A DNA stretch of 64,000 nt from positions 1,054,001 to 1,118,000 of the forward strand of contig OZ037842.1 of NCBI GenBank assembly GCA_964035575.1, written 5' to 3'. Below the pieces are notes generated by a model, which saw only the letters and a list, made by a program, of their open reading frames with translations, had not been told where the DNA came from and ran no database searches. This DNA comes from Rhynchopus sp. YZ270_cl-10 (lineage: Eukaryota; Euglenozoa; Diplonemea; Diplonemida; Diplonemidae). Shown here one piece after another: positions 50,176 to 59,572 of the stretch (the stretch's first letter is position 1; each line of letters starts with the position of its first letter). A program made the translations under genes and the position numbers.

Positions 50176-51279
50176 ATGATGGATGTGACCTTTGTGCTGG
50201 AAGAGTCAGGCGTGTCTGCGACAGTGGAGGTGCCGTGCGATGTGGACGTTGCAGCGGCAAAGGAGGTTGCGTGCACGGCGCTTGCTGTCTCGCCTGTGTT
50301 TGTCGAGATGCGCATCGGCACGCAGGTGCTGGAGGAGACGTGCCGTCTGCAGGACACTGCGTTCGAATCAGGTGTGCAGGTTGTGCTTGCCTTTCCCTGT
50401 GCTGATATTCGGTGTCCTGATGAGTACAAGATGGAGCAGGAAGTGTCCGGTTGGACATTGCACGGTTTTGTGCTGTCGCACTGTGGCAAGCTCTGCATCT
50501 ATTTGTCCTCTTGGGGTGAAGGACGCATTGGCTGCTTCGACACAGAAACCTTCAAGCCTTTGTTCTCGTCCAAAGTAGATGTTTCGTACAGGACAAGACG
50601 GCCTGCCATCTCACGGTGCAAGACACGCTGCTACCTGCCGTATGGGGATCACTTTCGTGAGGTTGCGCTTCCGGGTGGGCAGGTGCTCCGCAAAGTCGAA
50701 GGGGCCTCAGAGTCAGTGTTCCCATGTGGCAGCGTTGTTGTCTCCCAAGGCAACGACGGCGTTTCTGTGTATGACGAAGACCTGACGTTGCTCCGCTCTC
50801 TCTCGCACAAGGGATGCGAGAGCGTGGCGGTGTCGCACTATGGTGGGTGGGTGATCACCACTTCCAAAGCGGAGAATAACACACGTGTGTGGGATGTCAA
50901 CACAGGTGTCGATGTGGCATGTGTGACGGTAGCGGGGCGTGTGGCTGTTTCGCAGTCTGCCTCTGCTTTTGCTGTGGGAGTCTTACTTGAAAGAGTGCAC
51001 CTCTATGATTTGAGTGGTGCGGGTCTTGGCAGCGTTGCTGTGGATGGGTTCCTGCGCGTACAGTTCACGCCTTGTGGGAAGTACTTTGTCGTTAGTTGTC
51101 ACACCGAGGGAACTTACATGCTGCGTCAGTATGATGTGGCAAGTATGTCCTGTGTGCGTGTGATCCCAGCCAGCACTAGGTTTTTTGAGATCTCGCCGTG
51201 TTCGCGTGTGGTTCTGTGGTCGGATTCCAAGAGAAACAATATTACGACAAGACCTCTGTACCCCCACAACAGTGAGTGA
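50176..51279 (+). CDS. Ubiquitin-like domain plus WD40-like beta-propeller protein (paralogue 2)
   Basis: 367 residues, single exon. Same layout as the gene at 2800: an N-terminal beta-grasp domain (MDVTFVLEESGVSATVEVPC, AAAKEVACTALAV, LQDTAFESGVQVVLAF; residues 1-78), then a propeller with blades marked by CESVAVSHYGGWVITTSKA, TRVWDVNTGVDVACV and VQFTPCGKYFVVSCH. TRVWDVNTG is the most canonical WD motif of the pair. Shared signatures include VKEVACEAF versus AKEVACTAL and the PDEYKM/PHQYPL entry to blade one. Two ATGs are adjacent at 50176 and 50179. The two copies are 47 kb apart, so a lineage-specific family is likely. Function unknown. Confidence 0.75.
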   Translation: MMDVTFVLEESGVSATVEVPCDVDVAAAKEVACTALAVSPVFVEMRIGTQVLEETCRLQDTAFESGVQVVLAFPCADIRCPDEYKMEQEVSGWTLHGFVLSHCGKLCIYLSSWGEGRIGCFDTETFKPLFSSKVDVSYRTRRPAISRCKTRCYLPYGDHFREVALPGGQVLRKVEGASESVFPCGSVVVSQGNDGVSVYDEDLTLLRSLSHKGCESVAVSHYGGWVITTSKAENNTRVWDVNTGVDVACVTVAGRVAVSQSASAFAVGVLLERVHLYDLSGAGLGSVAVDGFLRVQFTPCGKYFVVSCHTEGTYMLRQYDVASMSCVRVIPASTRFFEISPCSRVVLWSDSKRNNITTRPLYPHNSE

Positions 51280-51299
51280 GGTTGTTTCTGACATTACGA

Positions 51300-51475
51300 A
51301 ACAGTTACAACATCCGCCGCAGCCTCTGTGAGGAGGGCATCGTGTACGGCAACTACCAGCCGCAAGGCGACCTCCCGAACTTCTTCCGCCCGATCTTCAA
51401 CTCCTCCGCCACGTCCACAAAGGACATCGACCTCCTCGTTGAGAGAATTGAGTACTTTGTGGAAAGAAAGAAGAG
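51300..51475 (+). pseudogene. Orphan C-terminal fragment of a glutamate decarboxylase-type PLP enzyme
   Basis: Right after the WD gene the frame reads NIRRSLCEEGIVYGNYQPQG then DLPNFFRPIFNSSATSTKDI and DLLVERIEYF. This matches the last 50-55 residues of the GAD/CSAD group of decarboxylases (compare [20 protein letters not shown] in animal GAD). Nothing upstream encodes the catalytic part: the preceding sequence is the complete WD gene on the same strand. After 51475 the frame drifts into homopolymer-rich sequence. So this is a displaced tail, either a pseudogene remnant or a last exon separated by rearrangement. An AG (AACAG at 51299-51303) at its left edge is compatible with an old splice acceptor. 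Confidence 0.65.
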
Positions 51476-51575
51476 GTGTGGTGTGTTGTTCCTGTATCTG
51501 TTGCGGCGTGTCTGCATTTGCTTCATGGTGGGCCCCCACCCCGCCTTAACCCCCGCCCCCGGTATACCGCGTTGG

Positions 51576-51625
51576 TTTGGGATAGCGTCTGGGACAGCGT
51601 ATGCTATCCCAGACGCTATCCCAAA
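51576..51625. repeat. Inverted repeat with 19-base perfect arms
   Basis: TTTGGGATAGCGTCTGGGA and its exact complement, separated by 12 bases. No clear flanking duplication. Confidence 0.75.
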
Positions 51626-52384
51626 TAACGTCAAATTTTGACGCTGTCCCACTCAAACTGGGCACCGTGTAGTTTCACCAAAAACCCGGTTTTTTTCGAG
51701 GGTGTAGAAGCTTCGCCCAGCCAAAAAAAAACTTTTTCTTTGGAAAGATCGGGCACTTTTTGGGGGGTGTACGGCTCAGTCGAAGCGACAAACCCTGAGA
51801 CCCTGACACCAGGGTGTCACGAGTACCCCATACAGCCCTTATGAAAACACGTGTTTCTTAAGGGTTCTTAAGGGTTCTATGGGCAAAACAGGCGTTTTGG
51901 CCCAAAGCCCAGTTTTCAGGCAGGTAACCGGGTTTGCGGCTTGGGAAACGCGGGTGTGAGAACCATGCGTGGGCCACACACGGCACGAGTTGCGTTTGGT
52001 AACCCCTCGTTGCGGTTAACGCGTGCATCGCATATGCAGAGCGTTGTGTGCATCACTCCTCTCTTCACAATCAAACTTGTTTGAGCAGCTTTGCTGCGGA
52101 TTGGGGGGTTCGGATAAAAAGACCTACAAATAATAGCGACAATTCCTCTCACTGTTTGATTTCTTCTTCCACTTACTTACGGTAAGGTTGGAAGGGGACC
52201 GGGAATAAACAACACCTCCTTCATCAGGATTTTCGATTTTTGATTCCCTAGTCGGTGTGTTTCTCCTCCCCCGTACGTTTTACTTCACATCGGGTTTGTT
52301 TCTTGGTTAGGGGGGCTTTTTCTCTTCAACACATACTTGTTTAACTTTGAGCAAAAAATAAAGACTGGTCTTTTTATCTTTCCG

Positions 52385-52425
52385 GACCCCCTCTCTCCTC
52401 TCCCTCTTCCCCATCTTTCTTGTAG
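52385..52425 (+). promoter_or_regulatory. Polypyrimidine tract and AG: putative trans-splice acceptor
   Basis: A 35-base C/T-rich tract ends in CTTGTAG at 52419-52425, 14 bases before ATG 52440. Confidence 0.65.
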
Positions 52426-52439
52426 GACCGATATAAAAA

Positions 52440-53822
52440 ATGACAACGATGAAAGGGTGTATGCTGCTGTCAGCATTGGTTGCTGTGAACGGGGCTCGTG
52501 TGCAGGATGAGGTTACCTCTCTGCCGGGGTGGGAGAAGGCGCTGCCGTCGAAGCACTACAGTGGGTTTTTGACTGTGGACGCATCCCACGGGAGGGCGCT
52601 GCACTACTACTTTGTGGAGGCGCATGAGAACCCTTCCACGGCGCCTGTTGTGATGTGGATGAACGGTGGTCCCGGGTGCTCCTCCCTGGACGGCCTCTTC
52701 TACGAGCACGGCCCCCTCCTCGTCAACGAGGACGGCACCAACCTCACCGCCAACCCCTACGCCTGGTCCACCCTCGCCAACGTGCTCTACCTGGAAGCCC
52801 CCGCAGGTGTCGGCTTCTCCTACTCCAACACCACTGCCGACTACAAGACAGGCGACAACAAGACAGCATACGACAACTTCGCCGCCCTCAAGACATTCTT
52901 CTCCGCCTTCCCCGAATACTCCAAAAACGACTTCTACGTCTCCGGTGAGTCCTACGGAGGGATCTACGTCCCCACCCTCTCCTACGCGATCTTCCAGCAC
53001 GAAAGCGAGCTGAACTTCAACATGAAAGGCTTCCTCGTCGGCAACGGTGTCTTCGGGGACTGCGAGAAGGAGCAGGAGCTGCCCACGAAGGACTCCTCCA
53101 TCGAGTTCCTCCACGGCCACGGAGTCATCTCCGAGCAGGACTACCTCAAGATCATCAAGGTCTGCGACAGCGGGTCGCATGCCGAGTGTTCCATTCTCAA
53201 GGCAAGGGCCGAGAGCTTTGCCTCTGAGCTCAACATGTACGACGCCTACCGCAACTGCTACCACCAGAAGGACACCGAGATGCCGCTCCCGACCCACAAG
53301 AACCCACTCTCCCTGAGACGTCTTGTCGAGATGCGCCGTCCTGCGCACCCTGCTCTGGGCGAGAGCGTGCCGTGCATCGACTCGACTGGGGGTACCACTT
53401 ACCTGCACAGGGCTGACGTGAAGAAGGCCCTGCACGTGGAGGAGAGCCCGAACACGTGGGCGATCTGCTCCGACCTCGTGAACTACCAGGACGACGGTGT
53501 GTACGCGAAGGGCATGGTGCCGCTCTACAAGGAGATGTCGCCGAAGTACCGCATTGTGGTGTACAACGGAGATGTCGACCCGGGCTGCAACTACATCATG
53601 AACGAGGTCTGTGTGGCCAGCGTTGAGAAGCCTGTCAAGGACGAGTGGCGCACATGGTTCTTCAACAACGAGGACGGCAAGCAGGTCGGCGGCTGGACCA
53701 CCGAGTACGACGGTGACTTCCACTTCATCACCATCCACGGCGCAGGCCACATGTCCCCCCAGTGGAAGCCCGACCGCGTCCACACCATGCTCAGCCGCTT
53801 CCTCTCCCACAAGCCATTCTGA
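52440..53822 (+). CDS. Serine carboxypeptidase, family S10 (cathepsin A-like)
   Basis: 460 residues. The N terminus (MKGCMLLSALVAVNGA) is a signal peptide, so it enters the secretory route to lysosome or vacuole. S10 enzymes remove C-terminal residues at acid pH. The triad is intact: Ser in VSGESYGGIYVP near residue 170, Asp in VVYNGDVDPGCNY near 379, His in IHGAGHMSPQWKP near 435. The oxyanion/substrate motif WMNGGPGCSSLDGLFYEHGP near 73 and NVLYLEAPAGVGFSYS near 118 are canonical. Cys pairs in the cap region (GDCEKE, VCDSGSHAEC, YRNCYH, VPCIDS) fit the family disulphides. Several N-glycosylation sites are present. Length matches the family. No sign of damage. Confidence 0.97.
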   Translation: MTTMKGCMLLSALVAVNGARVQDEVTSLPGWEKALPSKHYSGFLTVDASHGRALHYYFVEAHENPSTAPVVMWMNGGPGCSSLDGLFYEHGPLLVNEDGTNLTANPYAWSTLANVLYLEAPAGVGFSYSNTTADYKTGDNKTAYDNFAALKTFFSAFPEYSKNDFYVSGESYGGIYVPTLSYAIFQHESELNFNMKGFLVGNGVFGDCEKEQELPTKDSSIEFLHGHGVISEQDYLKIIKVCDSGSHAECSILKARAESFASELNMYDAYRNCYHQKDTEMPLPTHKNPLSLRRLVEMRRPAHPALGESVPCIDSTGGTTYLHRADVKKALHVEESPNTWAICSDLVNYQDDGVYAKGMVPLYKEMSPKYRIVVYNGDVDPGCNYIMNEVCVASVEKPVKDEWRTWFFNNEDGKQVGGWTTEYDGDFHFITIHGAGHMSPQWKPDRVHTMLSRFLSHKPF

Positions 53823-54772
53823 GATACCAACTAAAGAAAGTGAAACTTGCACAAGGTCGCAACTACACTATTCCAATTTATCAAGAAAAAAGGATTACAG
53901 AATCCCACTTTGAATGTGCATTTTTATTTTATTTTTGTTACTTGCTAGTTTTCATTCGCTTTTGCGTTTTTTTTAAAAGAAAGTGAGGTCACCATATTCT
54001 AAAAATTCTATGTTGATGTGCCTAACGGCTTGAAGCGCACGGATAGAAATGCGTGTTTGCGCATTTTTTTTTTTGGTGCTCTTCGTGTCAATGGCAATAC
54101 AAAAACATGGTATTTTTTTAAAAAAAATTGTACCGAACATCGTGTGCGCGTATTCAATGAAAGCGGAGAACGCTAGCGTAATATTCATCCACTCTCGTTT
54201 TTTTCCCCTCCCTTTTTTGATTTTTGTTGTTGTGTGGTGTTTACCTGCCTTGGTGTCTTTCCCCCGCGTCTCCCCTTACCCTCACAAACCACTCTGCACT
54301 CGGCTACCAGCACCTTCCGTGCGTCTTACTCAAAGGAAGGGCGGCAGAAGAGTACATAGTGCATCAGGGAACCTCCCCCACCAACGTATCAAACATGGAC
54401 GAGACCCACTAGGCCAGGATAAGACAATCACAGTCTTACACACAGCAAACCCCCACCCCTCAAAATACAAAGCAATTATAAGTAGAAATAAAAGGTCTCT
54501 TACTTTATCGATTCGTTTGGGGGGCGACACAGTACTGCAAAGCTTTTCTCTAGTCGGGAGGCTTTTTCAAAAAATCCGTTTTTTTTTTTTTTTTAAAGTT
54601 GGCTCCGTTGGCGCTTTCGTCACATCTCACATCTCATTTAGCTCTGTGTTTTTTTCTGATATCCACAGCGACTTTGTCTTCATCTAGAGCCCAAAGGAAT
54701 GCTTAGTTTTGCGTTTCTTAACACCACCCCTGCCCTATTCACCATCATGATAAGAGGGGACAAATAAAAAAA
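53823..54772. other. Spacer, nothing recognised
   Basis: T-rich sequence with short frames of no family resemblance. A pyrimidine-rich tract ends in CCACAG at 54663-54668, about 100 bases before the next start. Confidence 0.5.
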
Positions 54773-55963
54773 ATGTCCGAAGAAAAGCCCCCGACACGGA
54801 CTGAAGCGGAGCCAGAGCCGAAACCGGATGTAGATGCGGAAGAGGAGGCAAAAGCAACGAAAGCAACGCCCGACAAGGAACTCGAACCAGCACCTACCCC
54901 GCCACGTAGCGACATCGTCGACACATTTGACATTAATGAGGGCAGGACTGCGGACGAACTTCAGGTATTCACGGAGTCATCTTTGGGGCTGCGCCCTGAG
55001 AACGTTGACCAGAACATAGGGCGTCATTGGTACGAGACACAGTCGTGGAACGTGAAGCATTCTTCTGAGGCGCTTGCCTTCCGCAAGGCGCATTCCCTTG
55101 GGACGTACGTCCACAGCGACAGCTACTTTGGTGCAGAGTACGACCGTGCAGGATTAGTGAAGCAGCGAGGCACCCCTCGGCAAGGCTTCCCCAAGCCGCA
55201 CCACTTTGGACGTTTGAATAGGTACGTCCCACTCTCAGTGGAGGGACGCATAATTGCTGCAGTGGGCGAATCGTACCACCAAGGCAAACTCATAAAGGTC
55301 GGCTACGCAGCTGCCCTGGGTGTGGCCGCATACGCGTCGCACTACATGAGCATTGTTGAGAGTGTCGACCTCCCCGAGGAGTTCCAGCAGTACGACAACG
55401 GCACCGGAGTGTCCTGCGCAACGCGGTTCTACCTTCCGGACTTCAAACTTCTTGATGTGGCGGCAGCAGAGGGGGATGGGTACATTAAAAAGTACACTGC
55501 ATCTGCGTTCAGTTGTTGGGGGTATTATTTGAACCGGAAGTACGCATCGTTGGAGAACGTTAAGTATCAAGCGAGGGCGTATCATTTGCACTTCAGGAGG
55601 CGGATTGAGGTAGGGGAGTTGATGTGTGATTCGCGGATTGTAGAGAAGACACGGACGTCGACGACGTTGAAGAGCGAGCTGTGGGGGACGTTGAGTCACT
55701 GTAGAGCGGAGCTTGATGATGGTGGACGTTTGCTGCTTCAAATATCAACCATTCTCCCCGATGACCACTGGTCACAGAGCATGAACGGCAACCCCTTCGG
55801 GGACTACCTCCTTGCCCCCGCATACAAACAGATCTCCTGCCTCTGGACACGCGCCTGGATGACCTCCTCCGCAAACTTCTTCCTCCGCAACCACTGCTCC
55901 GAAGTATACGTCAAACCCCTCGAAACTGCTCAAGCTGGATCCTACTTTGATGTCCTCGCTTAG
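54773..55963 (+). CDS. Protein of unknown function
   Basis: 396 residues, single exon. The first 45 residues are acidic and Pro-rich (EAEPEPKPDVDAEEEAKA) and probably disordered. The rest is globular, with balanced composition and many aromatic residues. It includes RYVPLSVEGRIIAAVGESYH near 155, ALGVAAYASHYMSIVESVDL near 182, and a C-terminal alpha+beta stretch with HLHFRRRIEVGELMCDSRIV near 270 and TTLKSELWGTLSHCRAELDD. That last part faintly recalls a hotdog thioesterase (a strand pair VGELM..RIV followed by long strands), but no family signature is secure. No signal peptide or membrane segment. GC-rich third positions match the neighbouring genes, so it is probably a real, lineage-restricted gene. 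Confidence 0.65.
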   Translation: MSEEKPPTRTEAEPEPKPDVDAEEEAKATKATPDKELEPAPTPPRSDIVDTFDINEGRTADELQVFTESSLGLRPENVDQNIGRHWYETQSWNVKHSSEALAFRKAHSLGTYVHSDSYFGAEYDRAGLVKQRGTPRQGFPKPHHFGRLNRYVPLSVEGRIIAAVGESYHQGKLIKVGYAAALGVAAYASHYMSIVESVDLPEEFQQYDNGTGVSCATRFYLPDFKLLDVAAAEGDGYIKKYTASAFSCWGYYLNRKYASLENVKYQARAYHLHFRRRIEVGELMCDSRIVEKTRTSTTLKSELWGTLSHCRAELDDGGRLLLQISTILPDDHWSQSMNGNPFGDYLLAPAYKQISCLWTRAWMTSSANFFLRNHCSEVYVKPLETAQAGSYFDVLA

Positions 55964-56300
55964 GGGCTGATGCTCCATATTTGGGGGTAAAAAGGAAAAA
56001 ATACAGTCGAAACTTCGGAAGAGGTTTTTTTTTTGGGGGCTAAAAAAAATGATGACAAATTTATTTTATTTCGCGAACTGCAGTACCTGTAAGCTCGCAA
56101 CTCTTCAACGGAAGGTGGGCCGCCGGCTGACGAGTGGTTCCTCATTCTCTTACGGTACGGATAGGTCTATTTCGGTTTCCTTTTACATCTTCTGTTGTTG
56201 GCCGCAGGGTACTAGCTTTCATCCAGCTGTGTGTCAGTCGGAGGTGCCTGCACTAAAAACTTCACTTTTATTTCCCTCCCTCCACCCCCTTTTTCCAGGG
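55964..56300. other. Spacer; upstream open frame judged non-coding
   Basis: The frame of the next gene is open back to 56049, but it lacks family similarity and would bury the signal peptide. A pyrimidine tract ends in TTCCAG at 56293-56298, 2 bases before ATG 56301. Confidence 0.6.
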
Positions 56301-57605
56301 ATGTTGACAAATATTTTGATTCTCGCACTTTGTGCGCCAGAGCAGATTCACCTTGCACATGGTGGTGTGGGGACACTTTGGGTGTCATGGCTTGAGACGA
56401 AGCGGACCAATGGTGGAGCAGTCATGATTAACGGAACCCGCATTGAGGCCACAGAAGGATCGTATCGGTACCAGGCGGCGACTGCGGAGGCTGTGTATGA
56501 GTCGCCTCTGATCTTTCATGGCGAGGCGTCGGTGCAGTGTGGCCAGACGTACGTTTACTATGTGATGTCTGGAGGGGCCCAATCTCAGGAGTACGTCACA
56601 AAGACACTTACCTGTCCTTCAAAGAAGAGTGGATCGAAGACAGCCATCATTGGCGACTGGGGGCAGACCACAAATGCGTCGCAGACATTGGACCACCTCT
56701 ACGCGTATATGACAAGCGATAAACATACACCACCAGAGCAGCTCTGGCTTCTTGGTGACCTCTCCTACGCAGATGCGAACAAAGAAGGGAACTGCACCAA
56801 ATACCCCAACGAATGCAGTCAGGGCCGCTGGGATACATGGGGTAATATGGTAGAGAGTGTGACCGCAGTGCTGCCCACCCAGGTGCTTGCAGGCAACCAT
56901 GAACCCGAAAGCCGCCCCACCCCGCTTCTCGGAGAAGAATACCTTGCCTTCAAGAGCAGGTTCAAGCACCCCTCGGGTGGCAGCGCCGACGGGCCGTATT
57001 GGTACTCCTGGGAGGCAGGGAATGCGCATTTCATTACCCTGAACTGCTACATGCCGTACTCGGAGGGGTCCGATCAGTATGCGTGGTTGGAGAACAACCT
57101 TGCAAAGATTGACCGGTCGGTCATTTCGTGGGTGTTCGTGAGCACGCATGCACCTTGGTACAACAGCAACTTCGCGCACCAGGGGGAGCCCGAGGAGGAG
57201 GAGATGCGGCTTGACATGGAGGGGCTGCTGCGCAAGTATGAGGTCGACCTTCTCTTCTGTGGACACGTCCATTCATATGAACGGACGTATGGAGTGTTCA
57301 ACGGAACGCGCTCCGACGGCGACAAACTTGAAATCAACATCGGCGACGGTGGCAACCGTGAAGTTCTCCCCTACGACAACTGGATGACCCCTCAACCAGA
57401 CTGGAGTGCCTTTAGACAGACCGTCTTCGGACACGGCATCCTCGAAACTTTCAATGAAACACACGCACTCTGGACATGGCACACAATCAAACAACCAGAA
57501 GACCAATTCGCAGACTGCGTCTGGCTCATTAAAAACACCGCCCTCCCAAACGCTGTATCCACGGGGGTAACCGCGTTCCCCACCAAGAGGGAAACGGCAC
57601 TGTGA
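56301..57605 (+). CDS. Purple acid phosphatase (metallophosphoesterase), secreted
   Basis: 434 residues. The start (MLTNILILALCAPEQIHLAH) gives a short signal peptide followed directly by the PEQIHLA opening of plant-type purple acid phosphatases. A fibronectin-like N-terminal domain (TLWVSWLETKRTNGGAVM, TYVYYVMSG) precedes the catalytic domain. All five metal-binding blocks are present: IGDWG near 117, LLGDLSYAD near 150, AGNHE near 196, VSTHAPWY near 278 and CGHVHSYERT near 319. The Tyr of GDLSYAD is the iron-bound residue that gives the purple colour. These enzymes hydrolyse phosphomonoesters at acid pH with an Fe(III)-M(II) pair. Several N-glycosylation sites are visible. The length fits the large plant/protist type, not the 35-kDa animal form. 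Confidence 0.95.
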   Translation: MLTNILILALCAPEQIHLAHGGVGTLWVSWLETKRTNGGAVMINGTRIEATEGSYRYQAATAEAVYESPLIFHGEASVQCGQTYVYYVMSGGAQSQEYVTKTLTCPSKKSGSKTAIIGDWGQTTNASQTLDHLYAYMTSDKHTPPEQLWLLGDLSYADANKEGNCTKYPNECSQGRWDTWGNMVESVTAVLPTQVLAGNHEPESRPTPLLGEEYLAFKSRFKHPSGGSADGPYWYSWEAGNAHFITLNCYMPYSEGSDQYAWLENNLAKIDRSVISWVFVSTHAPWYNSNFAHQGEPEEEEMRLDMEGLLRKYEVDLLFCGHVHSYERTYGVFNGTRSDGDKLEINIGDGGNREVLPYDNWMTPQPDWSAFRQTVFGHGILETFNETHALWTWHTIKQPEDQFADCVWLIKNTALPNAVSTGVTAFPTKRETAL

Positions 57606-58515
57606 TTTTAACAGGTCGTGTATGTAAAAGGGGTTAGTATGCTGCAAAAAAGTAAAAGTGGCAGGCCAATAAGTTTCTGTAAAAAAAATGCTCGTTTTGT
57701 TTCTCCGTTCTCCCCCGTCAACGTGTGTCAACTGTAAACGTGAATGGTATTGTGTGGTGTGTCTTGGATCTGTTTTGATTTCCTATTATTGTGACACATC
57801 AGATGTCATGAGAAACGTTCGCTTTTCAATGATTATTTCTTTGAAAGCCTCCACCCGTTTACAGGTTGTTTGACACTTTCGTTCCCATTTAAAGATGTCT
57901 GCACAAGGTGCATGCATATTTAGAAGCTTTCTTTCGTTCATTTCGCTCAATTTTCGGAGGCGGGGGGGTCTTTTGTGGGTTCATGCGATCTTTTGTTTCC
58001 CAATAACGATCAAATCACGGTGACTTAGTTCATCTTACAAACGTTTCTTTTCCCTTTTTTTTTAAACCCCCTGCTGTATGTATCTTGTCTTTTTTTGCCA
58101 CTTTTTTTTTGGGACCCACCACTCTCACCAAGTTTGTTGCAACCAACTAACCTGGAAAAAGGGTGACAAAAAAAAAAGCCCTCAACCCCTAGACAGCCGA
58201 CTGGGGGACAAAAAACCACATGACAAATACGTTACAAACAATGAGGTAAAACGTAAAGCACACATCCTCATACACTAACGACCCTCCCCCACAACAATTC
58301 TTTTAAACAAAAAAAGGAGCCATTGCATGGCGATACTAAAACCCAATAAAAAAAAGATCTTCTCCACAGACCAAGACTTTATACGCTGATATTTTCTCCA
58401 CCGCTTTTCATTGCTTTTTTCTCCCTTCAAAATTACCCTTTTCCCCCCTTCATATTCACCAGTGCCGCACCCTTTCCACCCTCCTCTATCTTCCCACCAT
58501 ACCCCACCCCCTACG
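57606..58515. other. Spacer with weak family 1 block
   Basis: No gene. A degenerate family 1 piece (GGTGACTTAGTTCATCTTAC) lies at about 58019-58038. A pyrimidine tract with CACCAG at 58457-58462 precedes the next gene. Confidence 0.5.
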
Positions 58516-59367
58516 ATGGTGCGGAAAGAAAGCGGTTCGAGGTCCTGGGCAGCGGGAGGCATTGCTGGCTCATTAGGGACAGCAGTAGGGTATCCCTTAG
58601 ATACATTGAAGGTGCGTATGCAGACTGGCCGGCTGGCAGGTGGGGGTGGTCTGTCCGGTGCAGTAGGGCGTGCATCGCAAGATGGCATGATGTCCGTATG
58701 GAAGGGCGTCACATTCCCAATTGTAAGCAGAATTTTCATTAAGAGTACATTGTACAGTACATATGGGTGGGGGAATTCGAAGTGGCAGGAACGGAATAAA
58801 ACAAACCGCTTAGAGTGGTACCACTACGGAAGCAGTGGAGCCTTTGGTGGGTGTATTGCCTCTGTCATCCAAACCCCCATCGACTTCTTCAAAATCCGTC
58901 TGCAAACCACACCGGAACATCTCCCCCTGACAGGACGTCTCCGTTATGTCGTTAAAACATGTTTTCCCAAGGAGGTTTCTCCAATTCATGTTGTGTATCG
59001 TGGGTATACGCCAATGGTTTTTAGGGAGGTTGCAGGGTTTTCAATGTATTTCTCGATTTTTGAGTCATTGAAACGAAAGTTTGAGTTTCAAGGAAAGTTT
59101 CTGCCGACGTTTGTGGCAGGGTCGTTCTGTGGATGTGTGTCGTGGTCACTACAATTTCCCTTTGATGTGATTAAGTCCCGTATGCAGTCGAGCCCTGACT
59201 ACACCACCACGGCACGACAATTCGTGAAGAATGCTATCAAAGAGGGTGGTGTCTCGGTCCTTTATAGAGGCATCAGTGCTGCCCTTCTCCGTGCATGCTT
59301 CGTCCACGGTACTTCCATGACCACATATGAGTTGATATTAGATTCGCTGAATGCGAGATTAGGATAA
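58516..59367 (+). CDS. Mitochondrial carrier family (SLC25) protein
   Basis: 283 residues in three repeats of about 95, each with the carrier signature Px[D/E]xx[K/R]: YPLDTLKVRMQ near residue 27, TPIDFFKIRLQ near 125 and FPFDVIKSRMQ near 223, and glycine-rich odd helices (AAGGIAGSLGTAVG, GSSGAFGGCIASV, VAGSFCGCVSW). Six hydrophobic helices result. This is a solute antiporter of the inner membrane. The short third-repeat matrix part (VLYRGISAALLRACFVHGTS) fits the carnitine/ornithine-like subgroup (SLC25A15/20/29), but the substrate cannot be fixed by eye. The first repeat is a little shorter than usual. The start at 58516 gives the normal short N terminus; upstream in-frame sequence is pyrimidine-rich leader. 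Confidence 0.93.
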   Translation: MVRKESGSRSWAAGGIAGSLGTAVGYPLDTLKVRMQTGRLAGGGGLSGAVGRASQDGMMSVWKGVTFPIVSRIFIKSTLYSTYGWGNSKWQERNKTNRLEWYHYGSSGAFGGCIASVIQTPIDFFKIRLQTTPEHLPLTGRLRYVVKTCFPKEVSPIHVVYRGYTPMVFREVAGFSMYFSIFESLKRKFEFQGKFLPTFVAGSFCGCVSWSLQFPFDVIKSRMQSSPDYTTTARQFVKNAIKEGGVSVLYRGISAALLRACFVHGTSMTTYELILDSLNARLG

Positions 59368-59428
59368 AGGGTTTGGGGGTGGGGGAGTCTGAAATGAACG
59401 CAGTTGGGGAGCGGGAGAAAAAAAGATA

Positions 59429-59463
59429 TAGTGGAGCACACTCTAGGGTGGCTACACTAATAC
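59429..59463 (-). repeat. Dispersed family 4 copy
   Basis: Reverse complement reads TATTAGTGTAGCCACCCTAG then AGTGTGCTCCACTAT. Confidence 0.65.
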
Positions 59464-59572
59464 AGCCAAGTTTTCAAAAAGAAAAAAAAGCCTTGCACGC
59501 TGTTGTGCCAAAAAGGTTTATTCGTGTTTGTTGTGTAATTTTTTTTTTGACTAGATTTGTTGCTTTATATAG

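Larger units (their letters stand above)
51476..52439. other. Spacer with a 19-base-arm hairpin
   Basis: No gene. Hairpin at 51576-51625, a small TGACACCAGGGTGTCA hairpin near 51806, a doubled TTCTTAAGGG near 51858, and the pyrimidine tract of the next gene. Confidence 0.55.

Noticed and set aside
56049-56300. N-terminal extension of the purple acid phosphatase
   Set aside because: It would bury the signal peptide and lies before a good splice acceptor.
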